Positions 1 through 6,367 are shown, numbered from the stretch's first letter. The stretch: DNA of 7,635 nucleotides from Actinomycetes bacterium (GCA_021826255.1 JAKBAZ010000061.1:1-7635); one strand, 5' to 3'. A program made the numbers and translations. The notes: a model not told the origin generated them from the sequence alone.

Positions 1-315
1 GAATCGCGCCGAGACCCCCGCTTCGGTGTACTGATCTCCCGGACGTCGACCTCCGGTAACCGCCACCCACGGGGCGCGACCCGCGTCGTAGAGCGTGAGG
101 GCCTCGAGGAGTCGGTCTCGCAGTTCAGGTGAGGGAGTTCCGTTATCTTCGGCCGTTCCAAAGACCAGAATCGCGTCGGCTGTCGCGAGGGAGTGGTGGC
201 GTCCGGTGAGCCAGATTTGAGTGAACGTCACCCCCACGTAGAGAGCGCCGAGCCCGATGAGTCCACTCAGAATCCCGAGCACCCACCGCAGCGGTGCCAG
301 AACTAGTCGGAACAC
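1..315 (-). CDS. YdcF/SanA-like DUF218 membrane protein, 3' end off the left edge
   Basis: This is a partial gene; 105 residues are visible and the frame stays open to base 1. A hydrophobic segment at about residues 9-33 should anchor the protein in the membrane. The DUF218 core follows: a beta strand ending ADAILVFG (47-53), the conserved S-P-x-L-x-x-R patch (62-67), and VTGG (86-89) followed by a GD..TEA motif (93-99). The family (YdcF, SanA) is linked to envelope functions, and its biochemical role is poorly defined. The GTG start at 315-313 is chosen because it places the anchor right at the N-terminus. It lies 13 bases inside the 3' end of gltX, so the two genes are probably co-transcribed. 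No clear Shine-Dalgarno sequence is visible, and a GTG at residue 12 is an alternative start. The family call is from recognised motifs; the operon link is inferred from the overlap. Confidence 0.8.
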   Translation of the reverse strand, partial: MFRLVLAPLRWVLGILSGLIGLGALYVGVTFTQIWLTGRHHSLATADAILVFGTAEDNGTPSPELRDRLLEALTLYDAGRAPWVAVTGGRRPGDQYTEAGVSARF

Positions 316-1754
316 CGTTCGAGAGCGTGAGCGAGGCGTTGGCGAACGAGGTCTCGTCCGAGAATCTCCATCGACTCAAACAGCGGAGGCCCGACCGGGG
401 TTCCCGTCACGGCGACGCGCACGGGTGCTTGAGCACGGCGAAGAGACAACTCCAGGCGGGCGCCCACCTCCACGACGAGAGCATGTAACTCGGCACTGTT
501 CCACTCCACCTCGTCCACTCCCCGAAGCACCTGTCGAACGATCTCTTGACCCACCACGTCGCTCGCCAACGACTTGTGGAACGCGGCCTCGTCGAGTACG
601 AGGTCGCGTTGGAAGAAAAAGCCCACCATGGCCGGTACCTCACCCAGGGTGGAGATACGTTCGTGCACGAGCGGCGCCACTCGGGTAAAGAGGTCCGCGT
701 CAAACTCCTGAGGCGCCCAGGGTGGGCGCCGACCTTCAGGCGCCCAGGGGGCCTGATCGGGATTCACCCACGGCTGACAGGCCACAACGAACTCGTCCGG
801 AGTCATCCGTCGGATGTAGTCCCCGTTCATCGCGGTTAACTTCTTCACGTCGAAGAAGGCGGGCGAGTGTGAGACGTCGCTCAAACGAAACTGACTGATC
901 ACCGTGTCGCGATCGACCACCTCCTCTCCGCCCCGGGGACTCCACCCCAAGAGAGCGAGGTAGTTCACGAACGCCTCCACCACGTACCCGTCGTCACGGT
1001 AGGCCGTGGTGGAGACCGGGTCTTTGCGCTTCGAGAGTTTCTTTCGCTGCTCGTTCACCAGGAGGGGCGTGTGAGCGTAGACGGGCTCGGGCACCGACTC
1101 TCCCGTTACTTCGTCGAGGGCGCGCCAGAGAAGTAACTGTTTCGGGGCGTTCGCGAGGTGCTCTTCACCCCTTATCACGTGGGTGATCCGATCACGCCGA
1201 TCGTCGACGACGTTGGCCAGGGCGTAGAGGACGTCGCCAGACGACTTGGCGATCACGAAGTCGCCGATGACTCGATTCTCAAAGTCCACGTCGCCACGAA
1301 TCTCGTCGTGAACTCTCGTGACCCCTTCGAGTGGCGTTTTGAAACGGAGGGCTGTTCGCTCGTGTGCGTCGAGTCCGCGCTCGCGACAGAATCCGTCGTA
1401 ACCGGGAGTCTTGTCTTCACCCTTTCTCGCCGCCACGTCGTCCGCGGTGCAGTCGCAGTAGTACGCGAGCCCTCCAAGGCGAAGCGAGTCAGCGGCCGCT
1501 CGATGGGCACCACGGAACTCACTCTGGCGATACGGTCCGAGGTCGGGGTTGAGTTTCAACCACTCCATCGAGTCCACGATGACGTCGACCCACTCGTCGC
1601 GGTTTCTCTCCTCGTCCGTATCCTCAATACGCAGGACGAACACTCCCGCGGGGTCTTGGCGAGCGATCAGCCAGTTGAAGTAGGCCGTTCTCGCTGTGCC
1701 GACGTGAAAGAACCCGGTGGGTGAGGGTGCGATACGCACCCGAGGAGTTACCAC
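303..1754 (-). CDS. gltX: Glutamyl-tRNA synthetase
   Basis: This class I aminoacyl-tRNA synthetase attaches glutamate to tRNA-Glu in the cytoplasm using ATP. Its 483 residues match the usual bacterial length, so it is not the short GluQ-RS form. The HIGH-type signature is HVGT (17-20) after APSPTG (9-14). LRIEDTDEERN (41-51) and the RGEEHL motif (195-200) follow. The KMSKS equivalent is KLSKR (239-243), and the C-terminal half holds the anticodon-binding region. C100, C102, Y119 and C123 resemble the zinc site described for the E. coli enzyme. The start is GTG, two bases after the ferredoxin stop, with GAGG seven bases upstream, so the two genes look translationally coupled. A small Pro-Trp-Ala-Pro duplication lies at 335-348. 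Whether it also charges tRNA-Gln cannot be read from this sequence; many bacteria lacking GlnRS use a non-discriminating enzyme plus GatCAB. Confidence 0.97.
   Translation of the reverse strand: MVTPRVRIAPSPTGFFHVGTARTAYFNWLIARQDPAGVFVLRIEDTDEERNRDEWVDVIVDSMEWLKLNPDLGPYRQSEFRGAHRAAADSLRLGGLAYYCDCTADDVAARKGEDKTPGYDGFCRERGLDAHERTALRFKTPLEGVTRVHDEIRGDVDFENRVIGDFVIAKSSGDVLYALANVVDDRRDRITHVIRGEEHLANAPKQLLLWRALDEVTGESVPEPVYAHTPLLVNEQRKKLSKRKDPVSTTAYRDDGYVVEAFVNYLALLGWSPRGGEEVVDRDTVISQFRLSDVSHSPAFFDVKKLTAMNGDYIRRMTPDEFVVACQPWVNPDQAPWAPEGRRPPWAPQEFDADLFTRVAPLVHERISTLGEVPAMVGFFFQRDLVLDEAAFHKSLASDVVGQEIVRQVLRGVDEVEWNSAELHALVVEVGARLELSLRRAQAPVRVAVTGTPVGPPLFESMEILGRDLVRQRLAHALERCSD
711..749. repeat. 12-base direct repeat with internal GC hairpin inside gltX
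   Basis: AGGCGCCCAGGG occurs at 711-722 and again at 738-749, a period of 27 bases or exactly nine codons. The first copy also forms the left arm of a perfect inverted repeat: GGCGCCC (712-718), a five-base loop, then GGGCGCC (724-730). In protein the two copies give PWAP at residues 336-339 and 345-348 of GltX. The repeat is in frame and leaves the gene open, so it looks like a tolerated small duplication or insertion. A role for the hairpin is not shown. Confidence 0.6.
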
Positions 1755-1756
1755 CG

Positions 1757-1948
1757 CTACGCCTCGAGAGAGATGGCCCCGTTGGGGCAGGCTCCGACGG
1801 CTTCGCGCACCGCGGCCACCCGGTCCTCACCGGGCTCGTCGGTCAAGAGGTAGAGAAAACCGTCGTCGCGGACCTCGAAGACGTCCGGAGCAATTCCCAT
1901 GCAGACGGCGTTAGACGAACACAGGTCGTAGTTCACACGAACTCGCAT
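1757..1948 (-). CDS. Small single-cluster ferredoxin (3Fe-4S or 4Fe-4S type)
   Basis: This soluble electron carrier has 63 residues, typical of the short ferredoxins that serve cytochrome P450s and other oxidoreductases in actinobacteria. It has only three cysteines: C10, C16 and C54, the last in a Cys-Pro pair. The pattern C-x5-C ... C-P fits a single iron-sulfur cluster. The position that would hold a fourth cysteine is N13, so a 3Fe-4S cluster is likely, although family members with non-cysteine residues there can differ. APDVFEV (20-26) and the closing AVREAVGACPNGAISL stretch are typical of the family. The ATG at 1948 has T at -12 and A at -11 (TAGGGT), which could be a -10 element for a leaderless mRNA. 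The same bases could act as a Shine-Dalgarno sequence (AGGG). It precedes gltX by two bases. No P450 or ferredoxin reductase is visible nearby, so its partner is unknown. Confidence 0.93.
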   Translation of the reverse strand: MRVRVNYDLCSSNAVCMGIAPDVFEVRDDGFLYLLTDEPGEDRVAAVREAVGACPNGAISLEA

Positions 1949-2006
1949 GTACTCACCCTATCTTCACTCACCCCCTCTAGGCTCACACCCGGCAAGAAGG
2001 AGCAAC
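1949..2006. promoter_or_regulatory. Divergent intergenic region between ferredoxin and aldo/keto reductase
   Basis: Only 58 bases separate two divergent starts. On the minus strand TAGGGT (1960-1955) sits six bases before the ferredoxin ATG, a TANNNT -10 placed for a leaderless transcript. On the plus strand TAGGCT (1978-1983) also fits TANNNT and would start an RNA near 1990. That would leave a short leader holding the AAGGAG Shine-Dalgarno sequence (1997-2002), four bases before the ATG at 2007. No convincing -35 hexamer is seen on either strand. The -10 assignments are inference from position and consensus. Confidence 0.4.
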
Positions 2007-2930
2007 ATGAACTATCGCCCACTCGGTTCTCTCGACGTGTCCGTCGTCGGGGTCGGATGCAACAACTTTGGTTCTCGCCTCGACGAGGCGGGGACTCGCG
2101 CCGTGGTGCTCGCCGCCCTCGACGCCGGCGTGAACTTCTTCGACACCGCGGATATCTACGGTGACACTCGCTCCGAGGAGTTCCTTGGTCGCGCCCTCGC
2201 CGGGCGCCGGGGAGAGGCCGTGATCGCCACCAAGTTCGGGGTTCGTCACGACGGCTCGGGATTCGACTCTTCGCCCGACTACGTCCGCAGCGCCTGCGAG
2301 GACTCCCTTCGACGGCTCGGCACCGACTACATCGACCTCTACCAGATCCACTTTCCCGATCCCGCAACCGCGCTACGTGACACCCTCGAGGTGCTCGACG
2401 AACTGGTCACCGCGGGCAAGGTTCGAGAGGTCGGGTGCTCCAACTTCAACGTTGAGCAATTGAGAGAGATTGAAGAGTCCGGCGTCGTCCGAGTGGTGTC
2501 GCTGCAGAGTCAGTACTCCCTCCTCGCTCGTTATCCAGAGACGGACGGGACGCTGAAGGCGTGCGAGGACTTGGCGATGGGCTTCCTCCCCTACTACCCC
2601 CTGGCCAACGGACTCTTAACCGGAAAGATTCGACCGGGTCAACCCATTCCCGAAGGAACCCGTCTCGCCCTCATGCCCGACGATCGCCGGGCCCACTGGC
2701 TGGGTGATCAACTGCAGAGCACGGTAGGTCGCCTACTCGAGTACGTCGACACCCTCGAGGACGTCACGCTGCTCGACTGTGCCTTCTCCTGGCTGCTCGC
2801 CCAGCCCTCGGTCACCAGTGTCATCGCCGGAGCGTCGACTCCCGAGCAGATTCGATCCAACGCTCGCGCGGCGAGGGACCTCCCCACGGAGGTCCTCTCG
2901 CGCCTCGACGAGATCACTCGATCGAGCTAG
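2007..2930 (+). CDS. Aldo/keto reductase family oxidoreductase
   Basis: This is an NADPH-dependent (alpha/beta)8-barrel reductase that would convert aldehydes or ketones to alcohols in the cytoplasm; the substrate cannot be told from sequence. Its 307 residues fit the family. The catalytic tetrad is complete: D46 and Y51 (in FFDTADIYG), K76 (in IATKFG) and H115 (in LYQIHFPD). GCSNFN (143-148), Q167 and the NADP-binding GASTPEQIRSN (275-285) are also present. The N-terminal strand YRPLGSLDVSVVGVGCNNFG is typical. The ATG at 2007 is preferred because AAGGAG lies four bases upstream and family homology begins there. An in-frame ATG at 1947 would add 20 unrelated residues and overlap the ferredoxin start. 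The gene converges on pntB, sharing a CTAG at the stops. Transhydrogenase could supply its NADPH, but that link is only inference. Confidence 0.95.
   Translation: MNYRPLGSLDVSVVGVGCNNFGSRLDEAGTRAVVLAALDAGVNFFDTADIYGDTRSEEFLGRALAGRRGEAVIATKFGVRHDGSGFDSSPDYVRSACEDSLRRLGTDYIDLYQIHFPDPATALRDTLEVLDELVTAGKVREVGCSNFNVEQLREIEESGVVRVVSLQSQYSLLARYPETDGTLKACEDLAMGFLPYYPLANGLLTGKIRPGQPIPEGTRLALMPDDRRAHWLGDQLQSTVGRLLEYVDTLEDVTLLDCAFSWLLAQPSVTSVIAGASTPEQIRSNARAARDLPTEVLSRLDEITRSS
2876..2895. terminator. Possible convergent-junction hairpin in the 3' end of the aldo/keto reductase gene
   Basis: GGACCTCC (2876-2883) and GGAGGTCC (2888-2895) form a perfect 8-base-pair stem around a four-base loop, about 32 bases before the stop codon. 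Because aldo/keto reductase and pntB overlap at their stops, any terminator must lie inside coding sequence, and this hairpin could serve either strand. No T-run follows on either side, so it is not a classic intrinsic terminator. It may simply be a by-product of codon choice. Confidence 0.25.
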
Positions 2931-4321
2931 TTCGCCTTCACCGCCGCGACCAACTTGGTGAGCGTGTCCTTCGCGTCTCCGAACACCAGCGTCGTCTTCG
3001 AGTTGTAGAGCAGTTCGTTCTCGATGCCGGCGAAGCCAGGTCGCATGGAACGCTTCATGAAGACCACGTTCTCCGCCAAGTCGGCGTGAATGATGGGCAT
3101 GCCGTAGATGGGCGAACTCTTGTCCTCGGAGGCCGCGGGGTTGACGGTGTCGTTAGCACCCACCACGAGCGCCACGTCGGCCGTGGTCAACTCCGTGTTG
3201 GCCTCGTCCATCTCCTTCAACTGTTCGTAGGGGACGTTGGCTTCGGCGAGGAGAACGTTCATGTGACCCGGCATACGCCCAGCGACGGGGTGGATCGCGT
3301 AAATGACCTCGATGCCCTTCGCTTCAAGCACCTCAGCGAGTTCGCGAAGGACGTGCTGCCCCTGGGCGACGGCGAGTCCGTATCCCGGGACGACCACCAC
3401 GCGACTCGCCAACCCCAGCAAGACTCCGATGTCTTCGGGGCTACCCGAGCGAACGGGGCGCTGCTCTCCCGACGCTCCGGCTCCCCCCGTGGTCGCCGAC
3501 CCGAAGGCCGAGAACAAGATGTTGGCCAAACTGCGGCCCATGGCCTTGCTCATCAGACGGGTGAGCAAGATTCCCGACGCCCCGACGAGTGTTCCCGCCA
3601 CGATCAACAAGTTGGAGCCAATCGTGAAGCCCGACGCCGCCACCGCAAGACCGGTGAAGGAGTTCAAGAGGGAGATCAAGACCGGAACGTCGGCGCCGCC
3701 GATCGGCAAGACGAACGCGATGCCGAGGACGAAGGCCAGGGCCAGCAGCACCCAGAGCAGCGCTGAAGTCGAACTCACGAGAATCGCCACGATGAGCCCG
3801 ACTCCCGCTACTCCGAGGACGGCGTTAATGACCTGTTGTCCGGCGTAGGTGACCGGTCGACCCGTCATCAACTCTTGAAGTTTGGCGAAGGCGATCGCCG
3901 AACCCGAGAACGACACGGTCCCAATCAACACCCCGAGCAACACTTCGAGAACCACGTAGGTCGCCGGATGCGTCGAGTGGATGTGGGAGAACTCAGTAAT
4001 GGAGACGAGCGACGCCGCTCCACCTCCCACCCCGTTGAAGATGGCCACCAGTTGGGGCATCGCCGTCATCTTGACGAATCGAGCCGTCGGCACCGCAATA
4101 ATGACGCCAATCGCCATGGCGACCAGCATCAGGGGGACGTGGTGGAGGGAGTGACCGTCCACTTGCTTGAAGAAGGTGGCCACGATGGCGATGACCATCC
4201 CAATCGCCGCCACGACGTTTCCGCCGCGGGCGCGCTTGGGCGAGCCGAGTCCCTTCAGGGCGAGGATGAAGGTCGTCGCCGCGACGAGGTACAGCAGATT
4301 AATCAGTGTGTCACGACTCAC
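2927..4321 (-). CDS. pntB: NAD(P) transhydrogenase subunit beta
   Basis: This is the membrane and NADP(H)-binding subunit of the proton-translocating transhydrogenase, which transfers hydride from NADH to NADP+ driven by the proton gradient. Its 464 residues match the family. The N-terminal part (about 1-260) is very hydrophobic with roughly eight or nine membrane helices. A short Gly/Ala/Ser linker (about 275-295) leads to the cytoplasmic domain III. That domain has VVPGYGLAVAQGQ (310-322), VVGANDTVNP (386-395) and the MKRSM..GFAGIEN motif (422-435), all hallmarks of NADP(H) binding. N96 stands where E. coli PntB has the proton-pathway His91. The start is GTG, overlapping the pntAB stop in GTGA (4318-4321), with AGGGGG upstream as Shine-Dalgarno. 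It is the last gene of the operon and converges on the aldo/keto reductase with a four-base overlap. Confidence 0.97.
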   Translation of the reverse strand: MSRDTLINLLYLVAATTFILALKGLGSPKRARGGNVVAAIGMVIAIVATFFKQVDGHSLHHVPLMLVAMAIGVIIAVPTARFVKMTAMPQLVAIFNGVGGGAASLVSITEFSHIHSTHPATYVVLEVLLGVLIGTVSFSGSAIAFAKLQELMTGRPVTYAGQQVINAVLGVAGVGLIVAILVSSTSALLWVLLALAFVLGIAFVLPIGGADVPVLISLLNSFTGLAVAASGFTIGSNLLIVAGTLVGASGILLTRLMSKAMGRSLANILFSAFGSATTGGAGASGEQRPVRSGSPEDIGVLLGLASRVVVVPGYGLAVAQGQHVLRELAEVLEAKGIEVIYAIHPVAGRMPGHMNVLLAEANVPYEQLKEMDEANTELTTADVALVVGANDTVNPAASEDKSSPIYGMPIIHADLAENVVFMKRSMRPGFAGIENELLYNSKTTLVFGDAKDTLTKLVAAVKAN

Positions 4322-4632
4322 GAACGATCCCCCTGGGGCTTCGACGGGGACTTCTTCGGCTTAAACATCTCGAGCATGCGGTCCGTGACGACGAAGCCGC
4401 CAACCACGTTCAAGGTGGCGAGCAGCACCGCGAGGAACCCCAGCACCGTCTCGAGGGTGGTCGTGGCGGCCCCGAGTACGAGCATCGCTCCCACCAAGAT
4501 GACACCGTGAATCGCGTTGGAACCACTCATCAGCGGAGTGTGCAGAATGCTCGGAACTCGAGCAATCACTTCAATCCCCACGAAAATGCTGAGAACCAGC
4601 ACCGTCGCGTACTGCAACAGCACGTTTCCCAT
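4318..4632 (-). CDS. pntAB: NAD(P) transhydrogenase subunit alpha part 2 (membrane part)
   Basis: This 104-residue protein carries the membrane helices that in E. coli form the C-terminal end of PntA. Three hydrophobic helices are visible at about 5-25, 42-58 and 62-84. The conserved PSILHTPLMSGSNAIHG (27-43) and GGFVVTDRML (78-87) stretches identify it clearly. H42, in NAIHG, is placed like the membrane histidine of the three-subunit Thermus enzyme that is proposed to carry protons. The C-terminus is basic (KPKKSPSKP). The start codon shares one base with the pntAA stop (TAATG at 4632), and GGAGG lies seven bases upstream, a strong Shine-Dalgarno for coupled translation. The split into separate alpha parts is a normal variant of this enzyme, also seen in Rhodospirillum rubrum, and not a frameshift. 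Confidence 0.96.
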   Translation of the reverse strand: MGNVLLQYATVLVLSIFVGIEVIARVPSILHTPLMSGSNAIHGVILVGAMLVLGAATTTLETVLGFLAVLLATLNVVGGFVVTDRMLEMFKPKKSPSKPQGDRS

Positions 4633-5801
4633 TACTTAGCCTCCTTCGGCTCGGACTCGGGTGAAGTCGTTTCGTCCACGAGCGCCACCGGCTCGAGTCC
4701 AAGTGCTTGGGCGGTCGGCGCGTGAGCGACGTGGCCCTCGCGAGCAATCGTCACGCCGGCCACCACCGGGTCGCTCCAATCGGGCTGCCAGGCACCCTTC
4801 GAACCAAACAGGGCGAGGAGTTTGGTCACGTTGTTGGCGTACATGAAACTGGCGTGGGCTCCCATCTGGGCTGGTGGGTTGCTCAGTCCGACCACTCGGA
4901 CACCACCGTGGACCACAATCTCTCCCGCCCGAGTGAGTTCGCAGTTTCCACCACCATCGGCGGCCATGTCCACCACGAGTGAACCCTCGGCCATCGCCTC
5001 GACCATCTCGGTCGTGACGAGAATGGGCGCTTTGCGTCCCGGGACGGCCGCGGTCGTAATGACGACGTCCGAGTTCGCCACCTCCGTCACGAGTTCCGCC
5101 TGTTGTTGGGCTCGCTCTTCCGGCGTCAGTTCACGGGCGTAACCCCCAGCGGCGTCGGCAGTGACGGAGAGTTTGACGAAGGTCGCTCCGGCCGACTCGG
5201 CCTCCTCCTTCGCCGCCGAGCGCACGTCGTACGCCCGAACTTTGGCGCCGAGGCGTTTCGCGGTGGCGATGGCCTGGAGCCCCGCGACCCCCACACCCAT
5301 CACGAGGACGCGGGCTGGCTTAATCGTTCCCGCCGCGGTCGTGAGCAGCGGGAAGAAGCGGTCGAAGTGCTGGGCCGCCGCGAGAGTTGCCCGGTAGCCC
5401 GACACCGTCGCCTGGCTCGAGAGGGCGTCCATGTACTGAGCTCGCGAAATGCGCGGAAGGAGATCGAACGACAACACGGTGACTCGACGTTCGCACAGCG
5501 CGCTCACGACCTCCAGATTCAAAAGAGGTGAGAGGAAGGAGAGGTGCGTCGACCCCTCGGGGAGAGAACGAGCCTCCTCAAGAGTGGGTGGATTAACCCG
5601 TAAGCCCACCTCGCCCGAGGGCGAGTCCACGATGGTGGCGCCCACCTTCTCGTACGCGGCATCCACGAAGTGGGACTTTTCTCCCGCCCCACGCTGCACC
5701 TCGACGGAAAAACCATCTCTGACCAGGACTCCAGCGGCGTCGGGGGTGAGGGCTACCCGAGTCTCACCGGGGCGTGACTCCCTATACACCGAAAATTTCA
5801 T
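4632..5801 (-). CDS. pntAA: NAD(P) transhydrogenase subunit alpha part 1 (NAD-binding domain I)
   Basis: This cytoplasmic subunit binds NAD(H) and passes hydride to domain III of PntB. Its 389 residues match alpha-1 proteins of three-subunit enzymes and resemble alanine dehydrogenase. The start has the family pattern (YRESRPGETRVALTP, 6-20). The RQD loop that organises nicotinamide is intact: R117, Q122 and D125 within RISRAQYMDALSSQ. The Rossmann motif is G169-V-G171-V-A-G174, ending at D192 in AYDVR. VVDMAADGGGN (276-286) and the closing NNVTKLLALF (323-332) are also typical. The C-terminal tail is acidic (about 376-389). No Shine-Dalgarno sequence is visible; instead TAGAAC (5813-5808) lies six bases before the ATG, hinting at a leaderless mRNA. 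It is the first gene of pntAA-pntAB-pntB. Confidence 0.97.
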   Translation of the reverse strand: MKFSVYRESRPGETRVALTPDAAGVLVRDGFSVEVQRGAGEKSHFVDAAYEKVGATIVDSPSGEVGLRVNPPTLEEARSLPEGSTHLSFLSPLLNLEVVSALCERRVTVLSFDLLPRISRAQYMDALSSQATVSGYRATLAAAQHFDRFFPLLTTAAGTIKPARVLVMGVGVAGLQAIATAKRLGAKVRAYDVRSAAKEEAESAGATFVKLSVTADAAGGYARELTPEERAQQQAELVTEVANSDVVITTAAVPGRKAPILVTTEMVEAMAEGSLVVDMAADGGGNCELTRAGEIVVHGGVRVVGLSNPPAQMGAHASFMYANNVTKLLALFGSKGAWQPDWSDPVVAGVTIAREGHVAHAPTAQALGLEPVALVDETTSPESEPKEAK

Positions 5802-5893
5802 GGGTTCGTTCTACCAGAGGACTCCACCTCTTCGACGGTCCAAAGGTCCCATCTTCCATAAACCTTTTCCACTCGGGGTGCTAAACCGGGCAT
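5802..5893. promoter_or_regulatory. Divergent promoter region for pntAA and ogt
   Basis: This 92-base gap separates two divergent starts, neither with a clear Shine-Dalgarno sequence. Both have T at -12 and A at -11 from the ATG: TAGAAC for pntAA (5813-5808) and TAAACC for ogt (5882-5887). That is where a -10 element would sit if transcription starts at the A of ATG. TAAACC also occurs at 5859-5864, 23 bases upstream of the second copy. GGTCC is directly repeated around 5837-5849. No clear -35 hexamer is seen. The final T of TANNNT is missing at both sites, so the promoter call is tentative. Confidence 0.35.
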
Positions 5894-6367
5894 ATGACAG
5901 CCCACCTCCGTGTCCCCTCCCCCATCGGCGACTGGGTCGTCGAGGGTTCTGAGACGGGGATTCATCGCCTCACACTCGAGACAACGCCGTCGATCGACGG
6001 GGCGAACTCCGCGTCGGCCTCTCCGCTGCTCGAGCGGGCGGCCGAGGAGTTGCGCGAGTACTTCGCGGGCGCCCGTCGACACTGGACCGTGCCTCTTTCG
6101 CCGCTCGACGGCACTGATTTTCAGCGCCACGTGTGGCGAGAACTCCAGAACATCCCCTTCGGGCAGACGGTGACCTACGGTGAGCTGGCGAGCCGCCTCA
6201 ATCGCCCGCGTGCGGCCCGCGCCGTAGGTGGAGCGAACGGGGCGAATCCGCTACCAATTTTTGTGCCCTGCCACCGAGTGGTGGGGGCCCACTCGCTCGG
6301 TGGCTACTCGATGGGGGGTGCCAGGGTCAAAGAGTTTTTGCTCCACCTCGAGGAGTCGTGGGCTTAA
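5894..6367 (+). CDS. ogt: Methylated-DNA-[protein]-cysteine S-methyltransferase
   Basis: This suicide DNA-repair protein moves alkyl groups from O6-alkylguanine (and O4-alkylthymine) in DNA to its own cysteine. Its 157 residues fit the single-domain Ogt form without the Ada regulatory half. The active site is PCHRV (125-129) with C126 as acceptor, inside NPLPIFVPCHRVVGA (118-132). The recognition helix has RAARAVGGANGANP with R109 at the arginine-finger position. Y95 in TVTYGELA and GGY (136-138) are conserved. The N-terminal part (1-70) is variable, as usual. The ATG at 5894 has no good Shine-Dalgarno sequence but has TA at -12/-11. The gene stands alone, divergent from pntAA, and ends with a TTAA overlap against the histidine kinase. 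No adaptive-response regulator is visible beside it. Confidence 0.95.
   Translation: MTAHLRVPSPIGDWVVEGSETGIHRLTLETTPSIDGANSASASPLLERAAEELREYFAGARRHWTVPLSPLDGTDFQRHVWRELQNIPFGQTVTYGELASRLNRPRAARAVGGANGANPLPIFVPCHRVVGAHSLGGYSMGGARVKEFLLHLEESWA

Noticed and set aside
1158..1724. A 188-codon open frame on the plus strand inside gltX
   Set aside because: It lies wholly antisense to catalytic-core codons of gltX and shows no domain or ribosome binding site.
303..1754. GluQ-RS (queuosine-modifying GltX paralogue)
   Set aside because: The protein is full length with a C-terminal anticodon-binding half, which GluQ-RS lacks.
1947..2006. Upstream ATG for the aldo/keto reductase
   Set aside because: The extra 20 residues do not resemble the family, the strong AAGGAG belongs to the ATG at 2007, and the longer form would overlap the ferredoxin start.
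3836..4510. A 224-codon open frame on the plus strand across pntB and pntAB
   Set aside because: The product is His/Arg/Asp-rich low-complexity sequence antisense to membrane helices, and it crosses a real gene junction.
4318..5801. Broken pntA by frameshift
   Set aside because: The two parts have their own start, a strong Shine-Dalgarno sequence and a TAATG junction, and the split alpha subunit is a known normal form.
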